A stretch of 64,000 bases of DNA, from NCBI RefSeq assembly GCF_009569385.1, contig NZ_WBOF01000001.1, positions 5,589,501 to 5,653,500 of the forward strand, written 5' to 3'. The translations under genes and the position numbers were made by a program. The notes beneath the pieces are model-generated. The model was not told the DNA's origin. It saw nothing but the letters and a program-made list of their open reading frames with translations, and searched no databases. This document shows, piece by piece, positions 1-7,759 of the stretch (its first letter is position 1; each line of letters opens with the position of its first letter). This stretch comes from Streptomyces kaniharaensis. Lineage in GTDB: Bacteria; Actinomycetota; Actinomycetes; Streptomycetales; Streptomycetaceae.

Positions 1-507
1 AGCGGCGGAGGTACGCATACGGAGCTTGAAAGCGGGCATGAAGAACAAGACCTCAATCAGGTTGGGCCGGGTCACACCCCGCCCAGGACCATGGCCGGAC
101 AGGGGCCGACGGTCGCGGGGCGTGACTCGGCAGCAAGCCGCTGACCGGCGGGACAGGAGCCGGTGCGGCTGACGACGAGAGCCATTGTTGCCAGACCGGA
201 TCGGCCGCCGCCAAGACCCCCTCGATACGATCCGCGGTCGTACCTGCGGTGGTCGCCGTGGATTCGAAGGACCCAATGCGCGGGTCGTGCGTGACACGCG
301 CCGACCCCTTCCGACCTGCCCGAATGCCCGCAGGGCCGAGATCGGTGCGGCGGCTGCGGCGGCACCACTATCGTGCGTCGTGGACCGCTTTCCCGTGTGA
401 GCGCACTCACCGTTCAGCCCCCGGGGGTGGTCACCGGCCGGTCCGCGGCCGCCACTTTGGGTACAGACGATCTGTGCCTCGATGAGACCGCCGCCACACG
501 ACGCCCG
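1..507. other. Left edge with no supported gene
   Basis: The first 507 bases hold several short overlapping open frames on both strands, but none has a ribosome binding site, a recognisable domain or consistent codon bias. I see nothing I can support here. The stretch lies downstream of the leftward carboxyltransferase gene. It could contain a degenerate fragment of a gene lying mostly outside the window. Confidence 0.5.
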
Positions 508-2025
508 TCACCGGGAGCGCCGATCGCCCAACCGCCGGTGCCGCGCCGCCCGCGCCGCGAGGCGATCCGCCTCCGGAGCCGCCGCCAGTACGCCGACGGC
601 CGCCCCGACCGCCTGCCCGAGCCGCTCGCAGAACGCACCCGGCTCGTCGGCGGCGTCCGGCAGCTCCGGCACCACCGCGTCCACCAGCCCGACCTCCGCC
701 AGGTCGTACGCGCCGATGCCCTGCGCGCGGGCCAGCTCGGCGGCGTGCGCACCGTCCCGGTGGACGATCGCGGACGCACCCTCGGGCGGCAGCGGCGCCA
801 GCCAGGCGTTCCCGGCGGCGATCACGCGGTCCGCCGGGAGCAGGGCGAGCGCCCCGCCGCCCGAGCCCTGGCCGAGCAGCACCGCCAGGACGGGGGTGCG
901 CAGCGCGAGCAGGGTGGTCAGGCAGTGCGCGATCTCGATCGCGACGCCGTCCAGCTCGGCCTGCGCGGACAACTCGGCCCCGGCCGTGTCCACCACCGTG
1001 ACCAGCGGCAGCCCCAACTGCTCGGCCAGCCGGGCACTGCGCCGAACGGCCCGCAGGTCGGCCGCGGTGAACGGGCGCTCGTGGTCAGGGGTCTGCCGCT
1101 GCTGGCCGACGACGAGAACGGGCCGCCCGCCGAGGACGGCGAGCGCGCGGACCAGCGCGCCGTCCCGGCCGCCGGGCGCGTCGAGGAGCACGAGCTCCTC
1201 GGCGGTGCGGCGCAGCAGCTCGCGCGTACCGGGGCGGTCGGGCCGCCGGGTGCGGCGGACGGAGTCCCAGGCGTCGGGGCGCTCGGCGGGCTCCCCCATC
1301 TCGGCGGGCTCGTGCGCAGAGAGGGAAGCCGGGGCCGTCACAGGTGCGGCCGTCAGCACGGCGAGCGACCGTCGCACCACCTCGCGCAGCTCCTGCGGCG
1401 GCACGACGGCGTCCACCAGGCCGCGTTCGGCCAGCGTCTCCGCGCGCTGGACGTCGGCGGGCAGCTCCACGCCCCGCAGTTCCTCGTACACCCGCGGGCC
1501 GAGGAAGCCCAGCCGGGCGCCCGGCTCGGCGAAGACCAGCTGACCGAGCGTGCCCCAGGAGGCGAAGACGCCGCCCATGGTCGGGTTCCGGAGATAGGTG
1601 AGATAGGGGAGGCCCGCCGCCCGGTGCGCCTGGACGGCGGCGGTGATGCGCAGCATGCAGAGGAAGGCCGCCGTGCCCTCCTGCATCCGCGTCCCGCCGG
1701 AGACCGGCAGGGCGAGCAGTGGCAGCCGTTCGGCGGTGGCGCGCTCGACGGCCCGGGTGATCCGCTCGGCGGTGGTGACGCCGATGGAGCCGCCGAGGAA
1801 GCCGAACTCGGACGCGACCAGGGCCACCGGTCGCCCGCCGATCAGGCCGGCGCCGGTGACGACCGCCTCGTCCACGCCGGTCCGCTCCCGGGCCCGGGCG
1901 AGCGAGGCCCGGTAGTCGGGGTCGGCCGGGTGGGCATCGGCCGGAGTGTCCCAGCCGGCGAAGCTTCCGGGGTCGACGAGCAGCCCGATGAGCTGGTGTG
2001 CCGTCAGCGAAGTACCGATCCCCAT
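508..2025 (-). CDS. Fused acetyl-CoA carboxylase carboxyltransferase (beta-alpha, AccDA type)
   Basis: A 505-residue protein that joins the two carboxyltransferase halves in one chain. The N-terminal half (to about residue 240) has the beta-subunit crotonase fold with GTRMQEG and NPTMGGVFASWGTLG. The C-terminal half has alpha-subunit signatures such as TVVDTAGAELS and GQGSGGGALAL. It should transfer CO2 from carboxybiotin to acetyl-CoA, giving malonyl-CoA. No biotin carboxylase or biotin carrier gene lies nearby, so it must borrow these. Fused forms of this kind are known near aromatic polyketide clusters, and the whiE-like cluster is 40 kb away in this window; a supply role is an inference. 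The beta-type zinc finger is not evident at the N-terminus. The ATG at 2025 starts MGIGTSLTAH. Confidence 0.85.
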   Translation of the reverse strand: MGIGTSLTAHQLIGLLVDPGSFAGWDTPADAHPADPDYRASLARARERTGVDEAVVTGAGLIGGRPVALVASEFGFLGGSIGVTTAERITRAVERATAERLPLLALPVSGGTRMQEGTAAFLCMLRITAAVQAHRAAGLPYLTYLRNPTMGGVFASWGTLGQLVFAEPGARLGFLGPRVYEELRGVELPADVQRAETLAERGLVDAVVPPQELREVVRRSLAVLTAAPVTAPASLSAHEPAEMGEPAERPDAWDSVRRTRRPDRPGTRELLRRTAEELVLLDAPGGRDGALVRALAVLGGRPVLVVGQQRQTPDHERPFTAADLRAVRRSARLAEQLGLPLVTVVDTAGAELSAQAELDGVAIEIAHCLTTLLALRTPVLAVLLGQGSGGGALALLPADRVIAAGNAWLAPLPPEGASAIVHRDGAHAAELARAQGIGAYDLAEVGLVDAVVPELPDAADEPGAFCERLGQAVGAAVGVLAAAPEADRLAARAARHRRLGDRRSR

Positions 2026-2252
2026 GCCCTGCCCGCCCCGTCAGTGGTCGTCCCGGCCCGAAATGATCGACACTCTATGCGGCGCGGCCGGGGTGGAACG
2101 GGAGCGTCGTGAAGGTGTGAGGAGGTCGACAGCCTCGCCGCCGCCGCGCGGTGCCGGTTGGCCGGGGTGGTTCGTGAACGGTCTCGCGGAGGGTGTCGGA
2201 GAGGTCACCGTGCGACCTGAGTGCGGGTCAAGTCGGGTGCAGGGCTGGCGAG

Positions 2253-2266
2253 TTACCTGTCGGTAA
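2253..2266. promoter_or_regulatory. Dyad upstream of the RNase gene
   Basis: TTACC and GGTAA flank a 4-base centre, 53 bases before the RNase start codon. The position suits an operator or the promoter zone of the RNase gene. No regulator can be named from the sequence. Confidence 0.3.
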
Positions 2267-2318
2267 ATTGTTGTCGCAGGGCTTCCGGAGTAATCGGAGG
2301 CTCGCCACACTGTTTGAC

Positions 2319-2711
2319 ATGACCCGTACTCTACGCGCGTGGAAGACCCGCGCTGCCGCCGTCACCGCCGTCGTCCTGATGACCCTCGCGCCCGTCGCCG
2401 TCGCCACCGAGGCGCACGCCGACGTGAGCGGAACGGTCTGCCTCTCCGCCCTGCCGCCCGAGGCCACCGACACCCTCAACCTGATCGCCACCGACGGGCC
2501 GTTCCCGTTCGACCAGGACGGTCAGGTGTTCCAGAACAGAGAGCACGTGCTCCCGAGCCAGTCCAACGGCTACTACCACGAGTACACCGTCATCACGCCG
2601 GACTCCCCGACCCGCGGCGCGCGCCGGGTCGTCACCGGCGAGGCCTTCCAGGAGGACTACTACACGGGCGACCACTACGCGACGTTCTCCCTGATCAACC
2701 AGGGTTGCTGA
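2319..2711 (+). CDS. Secreted guanyl-specific ribonuclease, RNase Sa/T1 (N1) family
   Basis: A 130-residue precursor. Residues 1-34 are a Sec signal peptide (basic start, hydrophobic core, AHA cleavage site). The mature 96-residue enzyme begins DVSGTVCLSAL, like RNase Sa of Streptomyces (Kitasatospora) aureofaciens. With mature numbering (precursor minus 34) the catalytic set is intact: Glu54, Arg65, Arg69 and His85, plus the Cys7-Cys96 disulphide. It cleaves single-stranded RNA after guanosine outside the cell. The ATG at 2319 gives a complete signal peptide; the nearest GGAGG is 18 bases upstream, so the exact start is slightly uncertain. No barstar-like inhibitor gene is adjacent, which fits a Sec-exported enzyme kept inactive by its disulphide until export. 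Confidence 0.95.
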   Translation: MTRTLRAWKTRAAAVTAVVLMTLAPVAVATEAHADVSGTVCLSALPPEATDTLNLIATDGPFPFDQDGQVFQNREHVLPSQSNGYYHEYTVITPDSPTRGARRVVTGEAFQEDYYTGDHYATFSLINQGC

Positions 2712-2720
2712 TCCCGCTTT

Positions 2721-2755
2721 CGTTGGCCCCGGCGACGCTCTCGCCGGGGCCAACG
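2721..2755 (+). terminator. Terminator after the RNase gene
   Basis: A perfect 15-bp inverted repeat (2721-2735 and 2741-2755) with a 5-base loop begins ten bases after the RNase stop codon. It is GC-rich with no clear T-run, as is usual in actinobacteria. Confidence 0.75.
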
Positions 2756-2953
2756 GCGTTACAGTGCCGGGTAGTTCAGAGGCGCGCCGGTGGCGCCGGT
2801 GCGTCACCCCCTCCTCGACGTCTTCGCTCCCGGGCCGCCCACCCAATGCCCGTCCCGTCGCCCGGCCCGTCGATCGGCGAGGAGTACCCGGACCGGACCT
2901 CCGCCGACTGTCCGGAGGCGGAGCAGGCCGGCCTTCCGGGGGCGACGAAGTCC

Positions 2954-2979
2954 GGTTCGGGGAAAACCGGTTCGGGTAT
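2954..2979 (+). promoter_or_regulatory. SigB-like promoter before the universal stress gene
   Basis: GGTT at 2954-2957, a 16-base spacer, then GGGTAT at 2974-2979. This matches the actinobacterial SigB-family pattern GNNT-N14-16-GGGTA. It lies inside a 10-bp direct repeat (CCGGTTCGGG at 2952 and 2967), about 155 bases before the stress-protein start codon. General-stress control would suit a UspA gene. This is inference from the motif alone. Confidence 0.4.
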
Positions 2980-3135
2980 CGTTCCGGCATCGCCCGGGCA
3001 TCAGGGATGCGTACGGAACGCCCGCCCGCGCGTCAGCAGCCCGTCAACGCCTGGCAGCCGGCCCCACGGCCGCGCTTTGCTGGGACGACACGGGTGAGCG
3101 GGACCACACAGGTGAGCGGAAGAACGGGACGGACG

Positions 3136-3684
3136 ATGACTGACAGCGGCGTGCCCGACGCGGCGGGCGAACCCGACGACGGCCGGGGCCGGATCGTCGT
3201 CGGCGTCAGCGGCTCCCTCGGCAGCCTCGCGGCCCTCCACCACGCCGTCGCCGAAGCCCGCCGCACCGACGCCGAGGTCCTCGCCGTCCTCTGCTGGACC
3301 CCGAACGGCGGCGACACCGGCCACCGCCGCACCCCCTGCCCGCCGCCGCTCACCGCGAGCCGCGACGCGGCCGTCGCCCGCCTCCGCCAGGCCCTCGACG
3401 AGGCCTTCGGCGGCGGCTTCGCCGGCGTCCGGCTGCGCTGCCAGGTCGTCCGCGGCGAGACCGGCCAGGCACTGGTCCGCTGCGCCGACCGCCCCGGCGA
3501 CGTCCTCGTCCTCGGCGCCGGTAGTCGCGGCAGGCTCGCCCGCATGCTGCGCCCGTCCGTCACCGCCTACTGCGTCCGGCACGCGACCTGTCCGGTGGTG
3601 GCCGTCCCCAAGCCACCGCTCCAGCGCGAACTGGAGGCGCTGGAGCGCAGCCGCGGTGTGAGCTTCATCCCGGTCGGGCGGTAG
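3136..3684 (+). CDS. Universal stress protein (UspA family)
   Basis: A 182-residue single-domain USP. The start of the fold is RIVVGVSGSLGSLAAL (about residues 18-34). The nucleotide-binding glycine loop is near the end as GAGSRGRLARMLRPSVT, followed by CPVVAVPK. These match ATP-binding USP proteins. An N-terminal tail of about 17 acidic residues and a C-terminal extension of about 20 residues lie outside the domain. The ATG at 3136 was chosen because the coding character begins there; the upstream frame stays open but looks non-coding. The gene stands alone, convergent with the next hydrolase gene, and a SigB-like promoter lies upstream. Confidence 0.85.
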   Translation: MTDSGVPDAAGEPDDGRGRIVVGVSGSLGSLAALHHAVAEARRTDAEVLAVLCWTPNGGDTGHRRTPCPPPLTASRDAAVARLRQALDEAFGGGFAGVRLRCQVVRGETGQALVRCADRPGDVLVLGAGSRGRLARMLRPSVTAYCVRHATCPVVAVPKPPLQRELEALERSRGVSFIPVGR

Positions 3685-3765
3685 GAGGCTCGCTACCGCG
3701 GCGCTCCAGAACCCTGGCAGCTAACTCGACGGCGGGCCACCAGCTGGTTGCGGCGAACGGCTCGA

Positions 3766-4509
3766 TCACCTCCCAGGCGGATCGGTCGGCCCGGCCGCCT
3801 CGGCGAGGACGGCGGCGGTTCGGCGGCCGGCTTCCAGAGCGCCGGCGGCGGTGGCGGGGAGGCAGCGGTCGGCCGCCGGGTCGTACTCGGTCATCACCAC
3901 GCCCGCGTGGTCGGTGGGGAGTTCGTAGAGCCGGGCCGTCGGGGCGACGGTGCTGAGTCGTCGGGTGTGCTCGGCCCCCAGCACCTCGTCGGCCGTGCCG
4001 TGCACCAGCCAGAGCGGTACGGGGGCGGGGCGTCCGGCCAGCACGTCGAGGGGCGCCTCGCCGGTGGTGACGGCCGGGCGGTCGTAGCTGGAGGCGATGC
4101 CGACGGCCGCGACGGGCCGCAGCTCGGCGGGAGTGGCGTCGGCTACGGCCACGGCGACGGCCTCCCGGCCACCCATCGACCAGCCGGCCAGGACGAGCCG
4201 GTCCGGGTCGCCCCCGAGAGCGGGCGCAGCCTCGCGGGCGTGGGCGAGGGAGGCGAGGAGCTCGGCACGACCGCCGTCCGCGCGGTCGGAGCGCCAGTCC
4301 GGCACGAGCACCAGCAGCCCGTACCCCGCCGCCTCCCGGGCCAGCGGGCGCAGCACGTCCCGCTCGTCGGGCCCCCGCCCGTGCCACAGCAGCACGACGG
4401 GCACCGGCCCGGCTGCCCCGGCGGTTCCGGCCGGCGGACGGTGGACGTCCATCGGCCGCCCGTCCGCGTAGAGGACGACCTCGGGGGCCTCAGGTCGAGT
4501 GCTGGTCAT
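3766..4509 (-). CDS. Alpha/beta hydrolase, dienelactone-hydrolase-like
   Basis: A 247-residue cytoplasmic alpha/beta hydrolase with no signal peptide. The nucleophile elbow is GWSMGG with Ser111. Asp174 (in HGTADE) and His201 (in TDHAG) complete the triad, and LWHGRG near residue 42 forms the oxyanion-hole region. The size and layout fit the dienelactone-hydrolase/acyl-esterase group; the substrate cannot be inferred. It starts with ATG at 4509, divergent from the first small RNA, whose promoter zone occupies the 50 bases upstream. It converges on the universal stress gene across 81 bases. Confidence 0.8.
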   Translation of the reverse strand: MTSTRPEAPEVVLYADGRPMDVHRPPAGTAGAAGPVPVVLLWHGRGPDERDVLRPLAREAAGYGLLVLVPDWRSDRADGGRAELLASLAHAREAAPALGGDPDRLVLAGWSMGGREAVAVAVADATPAELRPVAAVGIASSYDRPAVTTGEAPLDVLAGRPAPVPLWLVHGTADEVLGAEHTRRLSTVAPTARLYELPTDHAGVVMTEYDPAADRCLPATAAGALEAGRRTAAVLAEAAGPTDPPGR

Positions 4510-4556
4510 ACCGGGTTCGCCTCCGGTTCGGTGAAGGGCCTCTGACCTGGTACTGT

Positions 4557-4706
4557 ACTTCTCGTCGCGAGGGAGATGATCTCTCGTCAGGCGTCAGCGG
4601 TGCTACCAGAGCACGTCCTACTTTCAGTAGGGAGAGTCCGTGCAACCCGGGCCTGGCGCTCCACTGTCGGATGAGGTCCGGTACCCACTTGGGTGCCGGG
4701 CCTTTT
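4557..4706 (+). ncRNA. Unidentified structured small RNA, copy 1
   Basis: An intergenic RNA-like element with a near-identical sister at 11098-11252. In order it has a 5' hairpin around GAUGA; a long-range helix of GCGUCAG (4591-4597) with CUGGCGC (4653-4659); a GUGCU/AGCAC hairpin with loop ACCAG (4600-4614); and a 6-bp hairpin (4617-4622 with 4626-4631, loop UUC). The T4619-A4629 pair in that last hairpin is C-G in the other copy, a compensatory change. A terminator with a T-run ends it. A conserved TACTGT at 4551 may be the -10 element. Any open frame antisense to it is probably spurious. I do not recognise the family; a trans-acting RNA is the simplest reading. Confidence 0.7.
4675..4706 (+). 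terminator. Terminator of small RNA copy 1
   Basis: A 12-bp stem with two G-U pairs (4675-4686 and 4691-4702), loop ACTT, followed directly by TTTT. This is a classic intrinsic terminator, and its sequence is unrelated to the one ending copy 2. Confidence 0.8.
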
Positions 4707-4808
4707 CTGCTTTGACGACCAGGATTGGCCGGGTGTCAGGACGGCCGGCGATCGGAGCCGAGTTCGCGGGAAATGCGTGGTCATCCCGTCGGTGATCTGG
4801 AAATCAAG

Positions 4809-4854
4809 GTCCTCAGCACCCTCGGCCCGCGCCTGGGCCGAGGGTGCTGAGGAC
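4809..4854 (-). terminator. Long hairpin after the TfoX-like gene
   Basis: A perfect 20-bp inverted repeat (4809-4828 and 4835-4854) with a 6-base loop, starting 29 bases past the stop of the leftward TfoX-like gene. A short T-rich tract follows on the minus strand, so it most likely terminates that operon. Confidence 0.75.
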
Positions 4855-4883
4855 ATCGCGCGGTGGAAAGCGGATCTGCGGTC

Positions 4884-5225
4884 TCAGGGGTGGACGAACG
4901 CGTAGGCCTCGTGGGCGAGTTGGGGCCAGGGGAGTTCGCTGGCGGGATCGAGGGCGAGCCATTCGCGCATCGGTTTGCCCTTGCCGGCGTCGAAGTGCGT
5001 GCCCTCCCCGGCGGCGACCAGCTCGTCGACCCGGGCGCGAGGCAGTTTGAGGACCAGACGGTCGGCCGAGAGCATGGCGAAGATGTGGCCGTCCGCCTTG
5101 AGCGCGTCGGAACCGAAGCGACGGCCGGGGCCGGCGCCGGGTGGTGTGACGCCGTCCAGGTCGGCCAACTCCTCCACGAGGGCGGCGAATCGGTCCTCGG
5201 GCTGATCGGGTGCTCTGCGGGTCAT
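4884..5225 (-). CDS. TfoX/Sxy N-terminal-domain protein
   Basis: A 113-residue protein covering only the TfoX N-terminal-type domain. The core runs FGSDALKADGHIFAML through LKLPRARVDEL and GKPMREWLALD. In proteobacteria Sxy/TfoX controls competence, but actinobacterial single-domain members have no established role. Its ATG at 5225 lies one base after the stop of the upstream VOC gene, so the two are almost certainly translated together. The tail PWPQLAHEAYAFVHP is typical of this small actinobacterial group. Family assignment is fairly firm; function is unknown. Confidence 0.75.
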   Translation of the reverse strand: MTRRAPDQPEDRFAALVEELADLDGVTPPGAGPGRRFGSDALKADGHIFAMLSADRLVLKLPRARVDELVAAGEGTHFDAGKGKPMREWLALDPASELPWPQLAHEAYAFVHP

Positions 5226-5226
5226 G

Positions 5227-5976
5227 TCAGGCGGCCTCCGCCGATTCGTCGGGTGGGACGGCGATCAGGCTGAACACCGCCCCGCTGTCGTCCCGGACCA
5301 GCGCCGCGCGGCCGAAGGGCGTCGGCTCCGGCCCGGTGAGCACGGTGCCGCCGAGTGTGCGCAGGTGTGTGGTGGCACGGTCGGCGTCGGCGGTCGCGAA
5401 GGAGGTCAGCCAGGCCCCCGGGCCGTGCGCGTCGGCGGGCCCGATCCCGCCCGCCGGGAGGCCGTCGGAGCGGAAGACGGTGTAGCCGTCCCGCGGCTGG
5501 TCGTAGGTGTAGCCGAACACCTGCCGGTAGAAGGTGCGCACGGAGTCCGGGGAGGGGGAGAGGTGCTCGTTCCAGGTGAACGTGCCGGGTTCGTTGACCA
5601 GCCCCGCGCCCGGCACCGGCCCGCCCTGCCAGAGGCCGAACACCGCGCCCAGCGGATCGGCGGCCAGTGCGGCTCGGCCCTGGTCCGGCACCTCGTACGG
5701 CTCGCGGAGCAGGCGCCCGCCCGCTGCCCGGACGGCGGTGGCGGTGTGGCCGACGTCCGGGGTGGCGAGATAGGTGATCCAGGCGGCCGGTGTGCTCGGT
5801 GGTCCGATGACGGCGACCTGCGCCCCGTGCAGCGTGGCGATCGCCTCGGCCGGGCCGGTCGCCACGAACTCCCACCCGAGCAGCGCGCCGTAGAATCGCT
5901 CGGCCCGGTCGACGTCCGGCACCGCGAGTGCCACCCAGCACGGGACGCCCTCGTGGTACCTGCCGGCCTTCGGCAT
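5227..5976 (-). CDS. Double-domain VOC (glyoxalase/bleomycin-resistance fold) protein
   Basis: A 249-residue protein made of two tandem vicinal-oxygen-chelate domains (about 10-120 and 130-245). Each carries the typical opening, VPDVDRAERFYGALLGWEF in the first and SPDSVRTFYRQVFGYTY in the second. Each ends with a DPLGAVFGLWQ or DDSGAVFSLIAV strand. Paired domains of this type form one metal-dependent active site or a ligand-binding pocket; in antibiotic producers some act as small-molecule binding or resistance proteins. The substrate cannot be told. ATG at 5976 is preceded by AGGAGGG. It is followed after one base by the TfoX-like gene. Confidence 0.8.
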   Translation of the reverse strand: MPKAGRYHEGVPCWVALAVPDVDRAERFYGALLGWEFVATGPAEAIATLHGAQVAVIGPPSTPAAWITYLATPDVGHTATAVRAAGGRLLREPYEVPDQGRAALAADPLGAVFGLWQGGPVPGAGLVNEPGTFTWNEHLSPSPDSVRTFYRQVFGYTYDQPRDGYTVFRSDGLPAGGIGPADAHGPGAWLTSFATADADRATTHLRTLGGTVLTGPEPTPFGRAALVRDDSGAVFSLIAVPPDESAEAA

Positions 5977-6098
5977 GCCGCCCTCCTGGCGCTCGCCCGC
6001 CGCTCGTTCGCGATTCGTCCGCCGGGTTTGCCGCGTCCGCCGGGTCCGCCCCCACTGGCCAGCCTCCGCGCCCGGTGTGCGAGCGGCAACCCGGGATC

Positions 6099-6767
6099 TC
6101 AGGCCACACCGCGCGGCCGGAACTGGATGCTGATCCGCGGCCCCACCGGCCGGGCCGTCTTCGGGATCGCGTGCTCCCAGGTCCGCTGGCAGGAGCCGCC
6201 CATCACCACGAGATCCCCGTGCCCGACCGGCTGCCGCACGACCGCGCCGCCCCCGTACCGGGGCCGCAGCAGCAGCGCCCGCGGCTCGCCCACGGACAGG
6301 ATCGCCACCATGGTGTCCTCGCGGTTCCCGCGCCCGATCCGGTCCCCGTGCCAGGCCACGCTGTCCCGCCCGTCCCGGTAGTAGCAGAGTCCGAGCGTCC
6401 GGAACGGCTCGCCCAGTTCCTCCGCGTAGTGGGCGCTCAGCGCCTCGCGTGCCTCCCCGACCACCGGATGCGGCGGTTCGACCCCCTCCGGGTACGACGC
6501 GAGCAACCGCGGCACCTCGACCATCCGCTCGTACATCTCCCGGCGCTCCGCCCGCCACGGCACGCCCGCCGCCAACAGGTCGAACAGCCGGTCCGCCCCG
6601 CGAAGCCACCCGGGCAACACGTCCAACCACGCCCCGTCACCGAGCACCATCCGCCGCATGCCGTCGAACGGCCCGAGGCGGATGCCGTCCCCGCCGACGT
6701 GGTTGAAGTCGTCGAGGGTGTCGACGCTGTCGAACAGCGAGGGCTGGAGGTGGACGGTGCTGCGCAT
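6099..6767 (-). CDS. AlkB-like 2-oxoglutarate/Fe(II)-dependent dioxygenase
   Basis: A 222-residue member of the AlkB family, which oxidatively removes alkyl groups from damaged DNA or RNA bases. Visible residues are the iron ligands His140 and Asp142 (AWHGDRIG) and His199 (WEHAIPK), and the 2-oxoglutarate-binding Arg211 (PRISIQFR). An acidic stretch with PEGVEPPHP precedes the core. The length fits the bacterial family. Start ATG at 6767. It is transcribed leftwards ahead of the VOC-TfoX pair with a 120-base gap, so co-transcription is possible. A repair role is inferred from the family. Confidence 0.85.
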   Translation of the reverse strand: MRSTVHLQPSLFDSVDTLDDFNHVGGDGIRLGPFDGMRRMVLGDGAWLDVLPGWLRGADRLFDLLAAGVPWRAERREMYERMVEVPRLLASYPEGVEPPHPVVGEAREALSAHYAEELGEPFRTLGLCYYRDGRDSVAWHGDRIGRGNREDTMVAILSVGEPRALLLRPRYGGGAVVRQPVGHGDLVVMGGSCQRTWEHAIPKTARPVGPRISIQFRPRGVA

Positions 6768-6914
6768 GGCTCCAGCGTACGCCTGATTCGAACAGGTGCT
6801 CGAGCCGCTTGGCCCTCCGGTCGGCGAGCTGAGCATTGCGGCTGGTGGGCGAGTCGATCTCTGTTGGGCGACGATGCGGAGCTCGTTGTGGAGCGGGCGC
6901 ATAGGATCGCCGGC

Positions 6915-7655
6915 ATGGCACTGCGACCTGTGATGGTGAACATCAAGGCTCTTGATCCCTCGGCGGTCGGCCGGTTCTGGGCGGAGGCGCTCGGCTGGAG
7001 TGCTTACAGCCCCGGTGTGACCACCTACGTCGGACCCGCCGGCGGCCTCGTCTGGCCGGACCCGGTCGTTGTCGGCATCGACGTCGTTCCCGTCCCGGAG
7101 CCCAAGACGACAACGAAGAACCGTGTGCACCTCGATCTGGCCACCACCTCTGCGGCCCATCAGACGGAGCTGGTCGCGCGCCTCCAGGCTCTCGGTGCGA
7201 CGCCAGCCCACGTGGGCCAGGGCGACGTACCGTGGACGGTCCTCGCCGATCCCGAGGGCAACGAGTTCTGTGTGCTGGAGCCTCGGGCGATCTACCGGGG
7301 CACCGGGCCGATCGCCGCGGTGGTGGTCGACTGTGCGGATCCGCGGGCCATGGCCCGGTTCTGGGGCGAGGCGATGGACTGGACCCTGCACGAGGTGGCC
7401 GACGATCATGCGGTGTTCCGATCCGCCAAGGGTGTCGGACCCTATCTCGAGTTCCTCCGCACGCCCGACGTGAAGACCGTGCCGGACCGCGTCCATCTCG
7501 ACCTGCTGCCGTACCCCGGTGACGACAAAGCAGTGGAGGTGGCCCGGCTGCGGGCCCTCGGCGCCACCGACCTCGACCTCGGCCAGGGCGACGTCTCGTG
7601 GACGTGCCTGGCCGACCCGGAGGGCCACGAGTTCTGCGTCCTCGAACCGTCCTGA
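6915..7655 (+). CDS. Double-domain VOC family protein
   Basis: A 246-residue protein with two VOC domains (about 1-125 and 130-246). The halves resemble each other: both contain RVHLDL, a DLGQGDVSWTCLADPEG or HVGQGDVPWTVLADPEG block, and end with EFCVLEP. This points to internal duplication. It belongs to the glyoxalase-like group common in Streptomyces, whose substrates are mostly unknown. The ATG at 6915 starts MALRPVMVNIKALDP; an earlier in-frame start is possible. It is divergent from the AlkB-like gene across 147 bases and differs clearly from the other double VOC protein at 5227. Confidence 0.8.
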   Translation: MALRPVMVNIKALDPSAVGRFWAEALGWSAYSPGVTTYVGPAGGLVWPDPVVVGIDVVPVPEPKTTTKNRVHLDLATTSAAHQTELVARLQALGATPAHVGQGDVPWTVLADPEGNEFCVLEPRAIYRGTGPIAAVVVDCADPRAMARFWGEAMDWTLHEVADDHAVFRSAKGVGPYLEFLRTPDVKTVPDRVHLDLLPYPGDDKAVEVARLRALGATDLDLGQGDVSWTCLADPEGHEFCVLEPS

Positions 7656-7759
7656 CGCGGAGCCGAGACGACGCCCCGACACGTGGGCCCTGTCTGCTCA
7701 TGTGCCATGACCCCGAGTGGGTTGCGCTGCGGCGTCTCGGTGGATTCGGGCGGCGAGAG

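Noticed and set aside
72..410. Possible gene or IS fragment at the left edge
   Set aside because: No inverted repeats, transposase motif, ribosome site or codon bias could be seen.
4587..4856. Minus-strand frame across small RNA copy 1, with a similar peptide antisense to copy 2
   Set aside because: The similarity of the two peptides comes from the RNA core; base changes follow pairing, not codons.
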